Assembly (NCBI GenBank): GCA_002189105.1
Contig: NIOB01000006.1
Location: forward strand, 310,001 to 374,000
Reading direction: 5' to 3'
DNA from: Saccharibacillus soli
GTDB taxonomy: Bacteria; Bacillota; Bacilli; Paenibacillales; Paenibacillaceae
Length of the DNA stretch: 64,000 nt
Each line of letters starts with the position of its first letter. Within the stretch, counting starts at the first letter, position 1. The notes under the pieces are model-generated. The model saw nothing but the letters and a program-made list of their open reading frames with translations, was not told the origin of the DNA and ran no database searches. Made by a program: the position numbers and the translations under genes. Below are positions 35,569 through 44,244 of this stretch, one piece after another.

Positions 35569-37710
35569 ATGAAGCGATTCAAAACCAAAAAAAATGTCCG
35601 TGCCGCACTGGCAGCGGTAGTCCTGGTGACCGGCTTATCGCCAGCACTGGGCGGTCAGTCCGCCCAAGCGGCAGAAGCTGCGCCATCCGGCAGCTTTGAC
35701 CTGCGAATCTTACATACGAACGACACTCATGCGCATCTCGACAACATCGACCGCCGCGTAACTGCGATTAATGCAGCCCGCAACGACCGTACCCTCCTGT
35801 TGGACGCTGGCGACGTGTTCTCGGGCACGCTTTATTTCAACCAATACGGCGGCCTCGCTGACCTGTACTTCATGAATCTGCTAAAATACGACGCCATGAC
35901 CTTTGGCAACCATGAGTTTGACAAGGGACCTGCGGGGCTGGCTCCATTCATCAAGGAAGCCAAGTTCCCATTCGTGAGCGCCAACATCGACTTCTCCGCC
36001 GATAAGGACCTGTCAGGCTTCGCTAATACGACGATCGGTGAGCCAGCAGCGGCAGGCAAGATCTATCCGTCGATCATCAAGGAAGTGAACGGTCAGAAAG
36101 TCGGCATTATCGGCCTGACTACAAGCGATACCATCTCTCTGTCGTCCCCAGGCGAGACCGTAAAGTTCAAGGATGATGTGGACAGTGCAAAAAAAGCCGT
36201 TGCGGATCTGCAAGCCAAAGGCGTAAACAAAATCGTGGTTCTGTCGCACCTGGGTTATACGGAAGATCAGGCGCTGGCCAAAGCCGTGGAAGGCATCGAC
36301 ATTATCGTAGGCGGTCATTCGCATACACAGCTGGATGAACCTACTGTAGTCAAAAATGGCAGTGCGCCAGTCGTCATCGTGCAAACGGGCGAATATGACA
36401 AAAACCTCGGTGAACTGGATGCAACGTTTGACGCCAGTGGTGTGCTGACCAAATGGGAAGGCAAGCTGATCGCTCTTGACGCCAAAAATAAAGACGAATC
36501 TTATGTCATCAAAGGCGATGCAGCCGCAGCAGCCAAGCTCAAAGAATATTCCGCGAAGCTGGAAGAACTGAAGACGACAGAAATCGGTAAATCCGAAGTA
36601 GAACTGAACGGGGAACGTGGAACGATTCGCAAGCAGGAGACCGGACTGGGTGATCTTGTGGCAGACGGCATGCGTGCCAAAGTCAAAAGTATCGTCAAAC
36701 TGGATGATGCCAAAGCTTACGTGACGATCCAGAACAGCGGCGGCATCCGCGCTTCGCTTCCGAAAGGCAAGATTACCCTCGGTGATCTGCTGACCATGAT
36801 GCCGTTCGGCAACAACCTGAGCGCCTTGAAAATGACGGGGGCCGAGATCAAAGCGGCACTGGAAAACGGGGTAAGCGGAGTGGAAACCGGCGAAGGCCGC
36901 TTCCCGCAAGTGTCCGGCATGAAATTCACTTACGATTCCACCAAACCGGGCGAAAAGATCGACTCCGTGACGGGTGAAGTGACGCAGCAGGGTTCGCGCG
37001 TTAGCGACATCGAGATTCTGGGCGATAACGGTCAATACACCCCAATCGATCTCAAAGCCTATTATATTGTAGCCACCAACTCCTACATGGCAGGCGGCGG
37101 TGACTTCTACCGCTCGATGGCCGCAGCCAAAGAAGACGGTCGGTATTATGAATTGAACCTGGTGGACTACGAAGTCTTCCGCGAATATCTGGACAGCGTA
37201 GGCACAGTTAAGCAAACGACAGAAGGCCGCAGCAAGGATGAGCCGCGTAAAGATTCCGCAGGCGAGACGCCGGCAGCTGACGTATTCTCCGACATCTCGG
37301 GCGATGCCAATGCTTCGGCCATTCAAGCCCTGCATGCTGCTGGATTCGTTAACGGTTATGCCGATGGCACTTTCCGTCCGGCAGCGGGCGTAACGCGTGC
37401 TGAATTCGTAACGATTCTCGGCCGCGCACTGGGTCTGGACGGCAAAGCTGCCAAACATACGTATACGGACAATGTACCGGCATGGGCGGCAGGTTATGTA
37501 TCCGGTCTTGAAGCCAAGGGACTGCTCGGCAGCTTCCTGAACCCGACATTCGGCGCCAAACAAGCGGTTACCTATGGAGAAGCGGTAGAATTGATCGCGC
37601 TGGCTGCTGATGTTGAGCCTGCGCAGATCGAAGCCGCGGGTGCAGCCAATGCCAAGGTTACGCGCGGTCAACTGGCAGGACTGATCGTCAAGTATCTGGT
37701 CAAAGGTTAA
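35569..37710 (+). CDS. SLH-anchored 5'-nucleotidase / UshA-type metallophosphoesterase
   Basis: The 713-residue precursor starts with a signal peptide (about 1-35, ending AQA). A calcineurin-like metallophosphatase domain follows (LRILHTNDTHAHLDN, LDAGDVFSGT, TFGNHEFDKG, VVLSHLGYTED, VGGHSHTQ), so all metal-binding motifs are present. The 5_nucleotid_C domain (about 340-540) carries NSGGIRASLPKG and TNSYMAGGGDFY. A linker rich in Lys/Asp/Pro leads to three SLH-like repeats (about 570-713; FVNGYADGTFRPAAGVTRAE is the best), which should tether it to secondary cell-wall polysaccharide. It hydrolyses extracellular nucleotides or nucleotide sugars. Strong terminator downstream. Confidence 0.92.
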   Translation: MKRFKTKKNVRAALAAVVLVTGLSPALGGQSAQAAEAAPSGSFDLRILHTNDTHAHLDNIDRRVTAINAARNDRTLLLDAGDVFSGTLYFNQYGGLADLYFMNLLKYDAMTFGNHEFDKGPAGLAPFIKEAKFPFVSANIDFSADKDLSGFANTTIGEPAAAGKIYPSIIKEVNGQKVGIIGLTTSDTISLSSPGETVKFKDDVDSAKKAVADLQAKGVNKIVVLSHLGYTEDQALAKAVEGIDIIVGGHSHTQLDEPTVVKNGSAPVVIVQTGEYDKNLGELDATFDASGVLTKWEGKLIALDAKNKDESYVIKGDAAAAAKLKEYSAKLEELKTTEIGKSEVELNGERGTIRKQETGLGDLVADGMRAKVKSIVKLDDAKAYVTIQNSGGIRASLPKGKITLGDLLTMMPFGNNLSALKMTGAEIKAALENGVSGVETGEGRFPQVSGMKFTYDSTKPGEKIDSVTGEVTQQGSRVSDIEILGDNGQYTPIDLKAYYIVATNSYMAGGGDFYRSMAAAKEDGRYYELNLVDYEVFREYLDSVGTVKQTTEGRSKDEPRKDSAGETPAADVFSDISGDANASAIQALHAAGFVNGYADGTFRPAAGVTRAEFVTILGRALGLDGKAAKHTYTDNVPAWAAGYVSGLEAKGLLGSFLNPTFGAKQAVTYGEAVELIALAADVEPAQIEAAGAANAKVTRGQLAGLIVKYLVKG

Positions 37711-37768
37711 TCTCACCATCTTGCAGAATCTGCATTCTATAAGTTCTAGAGTGCTAGGTCTACCGAGC

Positions 37769-37809
37769 AAGCAGTTCGTTCCCTTTTTTGGGAACGGACT
37801 GCTTTTTTT
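37769..37809 (+). terminator. Terminator of the nucleotidase gene
   Basis: A 15-bp stem with one G-U pair (37769-37783 with 37790-37804) has a six-T loop and a seven-T tail. Confidence 0.92.
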
Positions 37810-37956
37810 GCATCGCTGAACGATTTTTTGTAAGGTAATAGGAGGAGATTGGTGGGTCTTCAAGCAATACGGCGGGTAATGACTATTTTGTCCATAGGTT
37901 GGAAAAGTTCGTTTCTGAAAAAGGAAACAAGCTCTACGAAGGAGGAGAAAACACTC

Positions 37957-39036
37957 ATGCACAAGTCGAACAGCACACGTTCTCGCAAAACACTACTCAG
38001 TCTGACGACGGCCGCTCTGCTGGCCGCATCGCTGCCTTCAGCGGGTCTCGCAGCCGAAGTTCCGGCAGCTGGAGCCGCGCAGACACCAGCAGCCGGAGCT
38101 GCGCAGACTCCGGCACCGGCAACCACAACTCCGCAGGTACCAGCGACCGGAGCTGCACAACCTCCGGCAACTACGACCCCGCAGGCGCCAACAACTGGGG
38201 CGCCGCAATCTCCAGCGGCCGAGGTGACGCAGCCGCCGACTAACCCAGCGCCGCAGACCCCGGCAGCGGATGCTTCGCAGCCGCCGACAGATACAGCTCC
38301 AGCCGCCGATCAGCCGCAGGCACCAGCCAGTAATTCTGCGCAGCCGCCTGCGACTGGAACGCCGCAGAAACCTGCCGTACCTGCAACGTCGCCAACCACG
38401 AAGCCGACGGACTCCAAGACTCCACCGGCTGCGTCTGCCAAAGATCCCTTTTATGACATCGTGCGCGATCCGAATCGTGACGCTATCATGATCCTTTATA
38501 ATGAAGGAATTATTCAGCCCGCCAAGGATCGCAAGTTCCGTCCGAATGACGAGATTGGGCGCTCCGAATTCTCCGTCATCCTGGGTCGGGCGATGGACGC
38601 CAAGGGCAGCGTGTTCGACGTCTATTTCAAAGACCCTATTCAAGACTGGGCCATTCGCTACATTGGTGGACTCTCCGCCGCTGGAATCTATGACGGATAC
38701 CTGGAAGGCGTTACATTTGGTCCAAAAGAAAAAGTGACACGTGCCGAAGCTGCCGCTATGGTCGCACGTGCTGCCCATCTGGAAGCACAGCCGCTGCCGG
38801 AAGATCTGGGCGGTGTCGAGAATGTACCGGTGTGGGCACAGGAAGATGTGGGTGCAGCGTATGCAGCCGGACTGATTAAGGCAACGGATACCGGGACGCT
38901 GAATCCCAACAAGAAGGTCACGCGCAGCGAGATGGCAGCCATGATGGCACCTCTGGTTGAAGGTAAAGCGTTCGTGAAGCCTGTGCAGCCGGTGGATGAA
39001 GACGATACCCTCAGCCCTCCTGCAACGAATGAATAG
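37957..39036 (+). CDS. Pro/Ala-rich surface protein with three SLH repeats
   Basis: The 359-residue precursor has a signal peptide (KTLLSLTTAALLAASLPSAG, cleavage near AGLAA). A low-complexity Pro/Ala/Thr/Gln region (about 33-155) is built from imperfect GAAQTPA, TGAAQPPA and TTTPQAP units. Three SLH repeats (about 165-345) include LYNEGIIQPAKDRKFRPNDE and YAAGLIKATDTGTLNPNKKV. The Pro-rich part probably spans the cell wall, while the SLH part binds wall polymer. It has no catalytic domain, so a structural or scaffold role is inferred. The frame opens at 37849, but GAAGGAGGAG and the signal peptide set the start at 37957. Confidence 0.85.
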   Translation: MHKSNSTRSRKTLLSLTTAALLAASLPSAGLAAEVPAAGAAQTPAAGAAQTPAPATTTPQVPATGAAQPPATTTPQAPTTGAPQSPAAEVTQPPTNPAPQTPAADASQPPTDTAPAADQPQAPASNSAQPPATGTPQKPAVPATSPTTKPTDSKTPPAASAKDPFYDIVRDPNRDAIMILYNEGIIQPAKDRKFRPNDEIGRSEFSVILGRAMDAKGSVFDVYFKDPIQDWAIRYIGGLSAAGIYDGYLEGVTFGPKEKVTRAEAAAMVARAAHLEAQPLPEDLGGVENVPVWAQEDVGAAYAAGLIKATDTGTLNPNKKVTRSEMAAMMAPLVEGKAFVKPVQPVDEDDTLSPPATNE

Positions 39037-39106
39037 CCGGGAAAGCCACATAAAAGCGTGAAGCGATTCAGCTTCCCGTTAAGTTGGATGTCCTCGACAT
39101 ATGAAG

Positions 39107-39139
39107 AAGCACCGCCCTTCAATAGGGCGGTGCTTTTTT
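39107..39139. terminator. Bidirectional terminator
   Basis: A perfect 11-bp stem (39107-39117 AAGCACCGCCC with 39125-39135) has a 7-nt loop and a six-T tail to 39139. It separates the SLH protein from the convergent DsbA-family gene. Confidence 0.9.
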
Positions 39140-39162
39140 GGGCTCTGACAGTCTATCTGCAA

Positions 39163-39795
39163 TCATTCACTCAACACGCTGGCGAGCCGCTGCTCCAGCA
39201 CATCCAGCGAGGTCGAACCGCTGCCCAGTTGGTAGAGAGAGTCGCCTTTGCGCAGCAGCAGAGCCGGGAATCCGTTTACGCCCAGCCGAGCTACACGAAC
39301 AAATTCGCTGCGAACAGATTCGGCAAGCTCAGGGTCTGCCATCTGGCGAACCGTCAGTTCGGGGTCAAGACCGAATTGACGGGCGATCTCGCGGTAGGTA
39401 TCCGATTCGTTCAGGCTGGTTCCTGCTTGATAGAAGGCCCGCTGCATGGCAGCGGCCAATTCACCGGAGCGCTCCGGTGCCTGCGTACGCAGCGCGGCGA
39501 AGCCAATTGCAGCCGCTTCTGAATTCAGGACAGCCGAGCCTTCTGCCAGCAGCTCTTCGTAAGCTGCACCGAAACTGGCTCCGGTTAGCTCGCTGATCCG
39601 GGCATTGGCCGCAGCGATATGGGGAAAGGCATTGATCGGCTGGATGTTGTCTCCCGTGAACAGCCCACCCGACCAGACGGACAGGGGGAGTTCCGGATGC
39701 TGGTCTTGAAGTTTCTTCAAAGTGGAAGAAAAACCATAACACCAACCGCAGTAGGCATCCCATATATAGATCAGTTCATTGGATGATATAGTCAT
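39163..39795 (-). CDS. DsbA-family thiol oxidoreductase
   Basis: The 210-residue protein has a thioredoxin-like fold with a helical insertion. The active site is CGWC (C16-C19 in WDAYCGWCYGF) and the cis-proline loop is GVNGFPALLL. It lacks a signal peptide or membrane anchor, so it is likely a cytoplasmic DsbA-like (FrnE/HCCA-isomerase branch) oxidoreductase that handles thiol stress or a small disulphide substrate. AAAGGAG lies about ten bases before the ATG. Its promoter is overlapped by a striking palindrome at 39844-39872, which points to control by a redox- or quinone-responsive repressor. Confidence 0.85.
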   Translation of the reverse strand: MTISSNELIYIWDAYCGWCYGFSSTLKKLQDQHPELPLSVWSGGLFTGDNIQPINAFPHIAAANARISELTGASFGAAYEELLAEGSAVLNSEAAAIGFAALRTQAPERSGELAAAMQRAFYQAGTSLNESDTYREIARQFGLDPELTVRQMADPELAESVRSEFVRVARLGVNGFPALLLRKGDSLYQLGSGSTSLDVLEQRLASVLSE

Positions 39796-39843
39796 CGATC
39801 ATGCTCCTTTTGTCTGAAATGCAAGAGAGAAACCAAGTGCAAA

Positions 39844-39875
39844 CTTATTGTAACTTAATTAGTTACAATAAGCAA
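39844..39875 (-). promoter_or_regulatory. DsbA-gene promoter covered by a 29-bp palindrome
   Basis: Perfect 12-bp arms CTTATTGTAACT (39844-39855) and AGTTACAATAAG (39861-39872) flank TAATT. On the minus strand TTGCTT (39870-39875) and TACAAT (39847-39852) are spaced by exactly 17 bp, so the palindrome spans the -10 and spacer. The GTAACT/AGTTAC core resembles operators of MarR/DUF24-type regulators. Confidence 0.65.
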
Positions 39876-39930
39876 TGGAGAGTTTTTGTCTCTCTTTCAA
39901 CTGTTCGGCATCGGTTCTGTATTCGTTCAC

Positions 39931-39985
39931 TGGCTTTTTCCGAAAAGGTTTTATATAATCGTAGTCATAAAGTGAAGCGTTTACA
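39931..39985 (+). promoter_or_regulatory. GH3 promoter with operator-like half palindrome
   Basis: A perfect TATAAT (39954-39959) is preceded 17 bp upstream by a poor -35 (TGGCTT). Directly downstream, GTGAAGCGTTTACA (39971-39984) has a perfect right cre half (CGTTTACA) and a left half shifted by one base. Repression by CcpA or a LacI-family protein is plausible. Confidence 0.45.
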
Positions 39986-40038
39986 TATTAGCCGTGCTTC
40001 AAGCAATTTCCATGATTGATAAGGGGGCTATCCAGCAA

Positions 40039-42423
40039 ATGACGTATAAAGACGCATCCAAACCGACCGGGGAACGTGTACAGGATCTGCTTGCGCAGAT
40101 GACACTCGAAGAGAAGATCGCCCAACTGACTTCCGCTCGCATGGGCAGTATGATCTCGGACGTACAGAACTTCATTTTCTCGGATGAACTGACCCGTAAG
40201 AACGTTCCGCATGGCTGCGGATATATCAGCCGGATCGGAGGAGCGACCGATCTGCTGCCTGCCGAGATGGCGCGCGCGATGAATACCATCCAGAAGCATT
40301 TTGTGGAAGAGACCCGGCTGGGCATCCCGGTGCTGTTCATGACAGAAGCTACATCGGGTGTACTGAGTCGCAACCATACGCTGTTCCCGCAGAATATCGG
40401 AGCAGGCGCCATGTTCGATGAGGAACCGGTACGCCGGATGGCTGACGCCATGCGCCGTGAGATGATCGCCACCGGCGAACGTTGGGCGCTGGGTCCGGTC
40501 GTCGATGTGATCCGCGATCATCGGTATGGCCGCTACGAAGAGTCGTTTGGCGAAGACGTGTACCTGACCAGCCAATACGGATCGGCTTACGTGCAGGGGT
40601 TGCAGTCGGAAGATCTGACTCAGGGGATCATCGCCACACTCAAGCATTTTGTCGCCCAGGGGATTAGCGATGGCGGCCGCAACTGTGGCCCGGTTCATGT
40701 TACGGATCGTGAGCTGCTGGACGGTTACGCCATTCCTTTTGAGGCGGCAATCCGCGACGCAGGAGCTTTGTCGGTAATGGCGGCCTATCATGAGATCGAT
40801 CAGATTCCGGTACATGCTTCCTCCCATATCCTGCGCGATCTGCTCAGGGACAAGCTGGGCTTTGAAGGGCTGACCGTCTCGGACGGCAACGGGATTCAGT
40901 TGATTCAGTCGTTCCAGGAATACTGTGAGACGCAGGAAGAAACAGTGAAGCTGGCACTGGAAGCGGGCATTGAATGTGAGCTGGACTTCATGTTTGAGCG
41001 TTACTTGCAGACCCTGGTGGAAAAAGGCGAGGTGCAGCCTGAACTCGTCGATGCCGCCGTTCGCAAAGTGCTGGATCTCAAATTCCGACTGGGACTATTC
41101 GACCGTCCTTATGTGGAAGAGTCCGCCGTCGAAGCTTCGGTCTGCACACCGGACATGGTAGAGCTGTCGAAAGAAATGGCACTGCGCACGATGACGCTGC
41201 TCAAGAATGAAGAGGGCATCCTGCCGCTCCCGTCTTCCCTGGGGAAAGTTGCAGTCATCGGCCCACTCGCCCACGTCAAAGAGTTCGCCTACAGCGACTA
41301 TTCCTACCCGGCCCACATCGAAGATATGTATTACCATTCCGAAGGGCTGACGGAAGAAGAAGTGCTGGCTCGGACGCTCTTTTTCAAAAAGAAGGATACT
41401 CGCTATGAAGATCTCTACCATCAGGACATGCCGACCGTTTATGAAGCGCTGAAAAATGCTCTGCCTCAGTCGGAAGTGGTCTATGCCACGGGAATCAAGG
41501 ATACATTCGATTACAACGGCGATGCTGATTTCGATCAGATTGCAGCGGCGGTCGAGTTGGCACAGGACGCCGATGTGATCGTGGCGGTGTGCGGGGATAC
41601 CAGCGGAATGGGACGCGAGAATGACAGCGGCGAATCGACAGACCGCGTGGAGATCTGTCTGTCGCACGAACAGAAGAAGCTGCTGCGGGCGCTCCATGCC
41701 ACAGGCCGTCCGGTCGTGCTGGTGCTGTGCAACGCCCGGCCGCTGGAGCTGTTGGAAGAGAGTCAGTCGATGAGCGCCATACTCGAGGCCTGGAAGCCGG
41801 GGATGAGAGGAGCGGAAGCGATCGCAGAGACCTTGACCGGCGTATACAACCCGGGCGGCAAGCTGTCTGTGACGCTGCCCAAGGCACTCGGTCAACTGCC
41901 CGTGCATTATTCGCAGCTCGCCACCGGGCATAAACAGTTCTGGCGCGGCAAATATCTGGAGATGGATCTCGCTCCGCTGTATCCGTTTGGTTATGGGTTG
42001 AGCTACACCACTTTTGAAGCTGAAAAGGTACAGTTCGAGCAGAACGACAATGGCATTACGGTAACCGCGGACGTCCGCAATACCGGCGAGCGCGAAGGCG
42101 ACCAGGTTGTGCAGATCTATGTCCGCAAAAAGTATGCCAGCGTGCTTCAACCGGAACGTGAGCTGAAGGCGTACAAGCGCGTGAGCATCGCGGCTGGCGA
42201 ACGCGCCTCGCTGACCTTTGAGATCGCGTTTGATTCAATCGGCTACCATGATCTCGACATGAAATTGGTGCTGGAGAATGTGCAGCTTGATGTCATGCTG
42301 GGCTTCTCCTCGCAGGACATTCGGGCGGAAGAGACGTTTAAGCTGGCGTTTGACGGTGGGAAAAGGGAGATTGCCCGGCGGGTATTCGCCAATTCGAGCC
42401 AAATCATTGTCCGCACCCAATAG
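40039..42423 (+). CDS. GH3 beta-glucosidase / beta-xylosidase
   Basis: The protein of about 794 residues has the GH3 N-terminal (beta/alpha)8 domain (MTLEEKIAQLTSARMGS start), substrate-binding KHFVAQG and predicted nucleophile D282 in LTVSDGNGIQ. A (alpha/beta)6 sandwich domain follows (VIVAVCGDTSGMGRENDSGE with a likely acid/base region) and an FnIII-like C-terminus. No signal peptide is present, so it acts on imported oligosaccharides. The frame extends to 39994, but AAGGGGG precedes the ATG at 40039. GH3 members include beta-glucosidases, xylosidases and N-acetylglucosaminidases; the sequence does not decide. Monocistronic, with its own promoter and terminator. Confidence 0.9.
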   Translation: MTYKDASKPTGERVQDLLAQMTLEEKIAQLTSARMGSMISDVQNFIFSDELTRKNVPHGCGYISRIGGATDLLPAEMARAMNTIQKHFVEETRLGIPVLFMTEATSGVLSRNHTLFPQNIGAGAMFDEEPVRRMADAMRREMIATGERWALGPVVDVIRDHRYGRYEESFGEDVYLTSQYGSAYVQGLQSEDLTQGIIATLKHFVAQGISDGGRNCGPVHVTDRELLDGYAIPFEAAIRDAGALSVMAAYHEIDQIPVHASSHILRDLLRDKLGFEGLTVSDGNGIQLIQSFQEYCETQEETVKLALEAGIECELDFMFERYLQTLVEKGEVQPELVDAAVRKVLDLKFRLGLFDRPYVEESAVEASVCTPDMVELSKEMALRTMTLLKNEEGILPLPSSLGKVAVIGPLAHVKEFAYSDYSYPAHIEDMYYHSEGLTEEEVLARTLFFKKKDTRYEDLYHQDMPTVYEALKNALPQSEVVYATGIKDTFDYNGDADFDQIAAAVELAQDADVIVAVCGDTSGMGRENDSGESTDRVEICLSHEQKKLLRALHATGRPVVLVLCNARPLELLEESQSMSAILEAWKPGMRGAEAIAETLTGVYNPGGKLSVTLPKALGQLPVHYSQLATGHKQFWRGKYLEMDLAPLYPFGYGLSYTTFEAEKVQFEQNDNGITVTADVRNTGEREGDQVVQIYVRKKYASVLQPERELKAYKRVSIAAGERASLTFEIAFDSIGYHDLDMKLVLENVQLDVMLGFSSQDIRAEETFKLAFDGGKREIARRVFANSSQIIVRTQ

Positions 42424-42455
42424 AGGGTTCGCCAACGATAGAGATGTACGTAAAG

Positions 42456-42488
42456 AAACGATGTCCCTGAATACGGGGACATCGTTTT
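42456..42488 (+). terminator. Terminator of the GH3 gene
   Basis: A perfect 12-bp stem (42456-42467 AAACGATGTCCC with 42476-42487) has an 8-nt loop and ends in TTTT. It also faces the convergent MFS gene. Confidence 0.85.
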
Positions 42489-42562
42489 GCCATGTCTTGC
42501 TGCTATGTTTTTGTTCAATGTATATCTATCTGTTTAACAAGTGTCTGCTCCAAGAAATGCAA

Positions 42563-43891
42563 TCACGCCACGCGCCCAGGGCCGATCCGCCGCAGCCATA
42601 ACGCAGCGATCACGGCGAGAGCCAGATCGACAACGCTGACGATGCCGTAGGGGAGCTGGAGGGAGGCGACCCGGCTCAGGCCCAGCGATTTCTCCCCAGC
42701 CGAGACGACCCAGCCGCCGAGCAGCGCTCCGATTGCGCCCATGCCCAGCGACAGGAAGCGAAAGACGCTGCCCACGCGCCCCAGCAGATGATCGGGAACT
42801 GCACGCTGTAGAATCGACGAACGCACGACATTGTACGTCACAATGAAGAACGCGGCGCAGAAGTAGGCAGCGCCGACGATATACGCACTGCGGGTCAGAC
42901 CCGCGATGCCATAGAAGACGCCCAGGGCAACGAGTGATACCAGCATGATCGAGGGAGCCGACATCCTGCGGCGCCAGCGTCCTACAGCCTGCCCGCCGAT
43001 CACGCTGCCGACCGTGGCAATGGCCAGCAGCACCCCAAATCCGAAGGAGTTTAGTCCCAGAACATCCTGAACGAAAAAGACCTGCGTAGCCACCATGCCC
43101 GAGAAGGTGAGCGTCACCAGAACGGACATTAAGGCCAGAAGCCGGAGGAATGAATCCTCCCGAATATAGCGGATTCCCAGCGACATCTCATGCAGCCAGC
43201 CGGAACGCTGGACGGGCGCAGAGTCAGCGGCTGAAGCCGTTGCATCCGCCGGATCGGGCTTGGCAACTTCCGGGCGAAAAGCCTGGCTCAAGGTCAGCAG
43301 AAGGAAGAAAGCAATCAACGCAGTGACCGAATCGATAGCGAACGGCAGAATCAAGCCCGCTGCGACGATCAGGCCTCCCAGTGAAGCGCCGAGTATGTCG
43401 CTGGTAATCAATTGGCCTGCGGTAAACTGCCCGTTGGCTTTTTCCAGATGATCCTTATGTACGATGCGGGGGATCAGCGTCTGAACGGTGCTGTCGAAGG
43501 CAACCCGGCTTGCGCCAATCAGAAACGTAAACAGCATCAGCAGCGGAATGTTAATGGCGTCCAACGCTACGGAGGCGGTCAATGCGATCAAGACAATCGC
43601 CCGCAGCAGGCTGGAAGCTACGGCAATGTTTTTGCGCGAATAACGGTCGATCACGACGCCGATGGGCAGGCTGAACAGCAGCCAGGGCAGCCGCATGGCG
43701 GTGGTGACCAGCGAAGCCTCGAACGCATCCCGGGTGACGCCGGAGATCAACCAGGGAACGGCGGTTAGCGTCAGTCCATCTCCGAGAAAGGTCAGTGCCA
43801 CAGCGGTAAATAGTCTCTTGTAATCGGCATTGTCGCCCAGCTTGGTTTCCGCTTTTTCGGGAGATTCAGCTGGAGCAGGGCGATGGATCAT
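42563..43891 (-). CDS. MFS exporter (MFS_3 / EntS-like)
   Basis: This protein of about 442 residues has 12 predicted transmembrane segments and the MFS loop motif LPIGVVIDRYSRKNI. A charged central loop (PEVAKPDPADATASAADSA) lies between the halves. The signature SRVAFDSTVQTLIPRIV is typical of EntS/MFS_3-type exporters (macrolide, siderophore and related efflux). Its substrate is unknown. The frame reaches a GTG at 43903, but AAAAGGAG at 43905-43910 overlaps that codon, so the ATG at 43891 is preferred. A cre-like site lies immediately upstream of the ribosome binding site. Confidence 0.85.
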   Translation of the reverse strand: MIHRPAPAESPEKAETKLGDNADYKRLFTAVALTFLGDGLTLTAVPWLISGVTRDAFEASLVTTAMRLPWLLFSLPIGVVIDRYSRKNIAVASSLLRAIVLIALTASVALDAINIPLLMLFTFLIGASRVAFDSTVQTLIPRIVHKDHLEKANGQFTAGQLITSDILGASLGGLIVAAGLILPFAIDSVTALIAFFLLLTLSQAFRPEVAKPDPADATASAADSAPVQRSGWLHEMSLGIRYIREDSFLRLLALMSVLVTLTFSGMVATQVFFVQDVLGLNSFGFGVLLAIATVGSVIGGQAVGRWRRRMSAPSIMLVSLVALGVFYGIAGLTRSAYIVGAAYFCAAFFIVTYNVVRSSILQRAVPDHLLGRVGSVFRFLSLGMGAIGALLGGWVVSAGEKSLGLSRVASLQLPYGIVSVVDLALAVIAALWLRRIGPGRVA

Positions 43892-43910
43892 CGAGAAAAT
43901 CACTCCTTTT

Positions 43911-43924
43911 AGTAAACGTTTTCG
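43911..43924 (-). promoter_or_regulatory. Candidate cre site at the MFS gene leader
   Basis: AGTAAACGTTTTCG matches 12 of 14 positions of TGWAANCGNTNWCA and abuts the ribosome binding site of the MFS exporter. A bound repressor would block transcription as a roadblock. Confidence 0.4.
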
Positions 43925-44244
43925 TCATCCGCTTCTTTCCATGTTACTTGAATTTGTGCAAAATTTCAGCTTTCGTCGTTTGGATCGTTATTTTGAAAAG
44001 GGGAAGGGTAAATAATTTTTAACATATTGCATCTGTAAGGATAAACGCAGCAATTTGTAAAAAGATTAACGATTATGAGGTGGATTGTCAGGCTCATGTC
44101 AGGAAAAATTCGGTATACTGGAAATAACGTCTGTCGATTCTTCTGCTGAAGACGCGGGAATCGAAACGTTTGTCGGAAATTCGCCGGGGTTGTCACTGAC
44201 TGTTGGACGGCTCACTAACTGCTGTACGGTTCGGAGGAATGAAC
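43925..44244. other. Divergent intergenic region upstream of the ABC exporter
   Basis: About 320 bases hold a TATACT -10-like box (44114-44119) without a properly spaced -35, and the third TCGAAACGTTT copy (44161-44171) about 75 bases before the exporter start. GGAGG before 44245 is the ribosome site. No gene is visible. Confidence 0.4.

Noticed and set aside
36013-37962. 649-codon minus-strand frame
   Set aside because: It is antisense to the nucleotidase with intact motifs and runs through its terminator.
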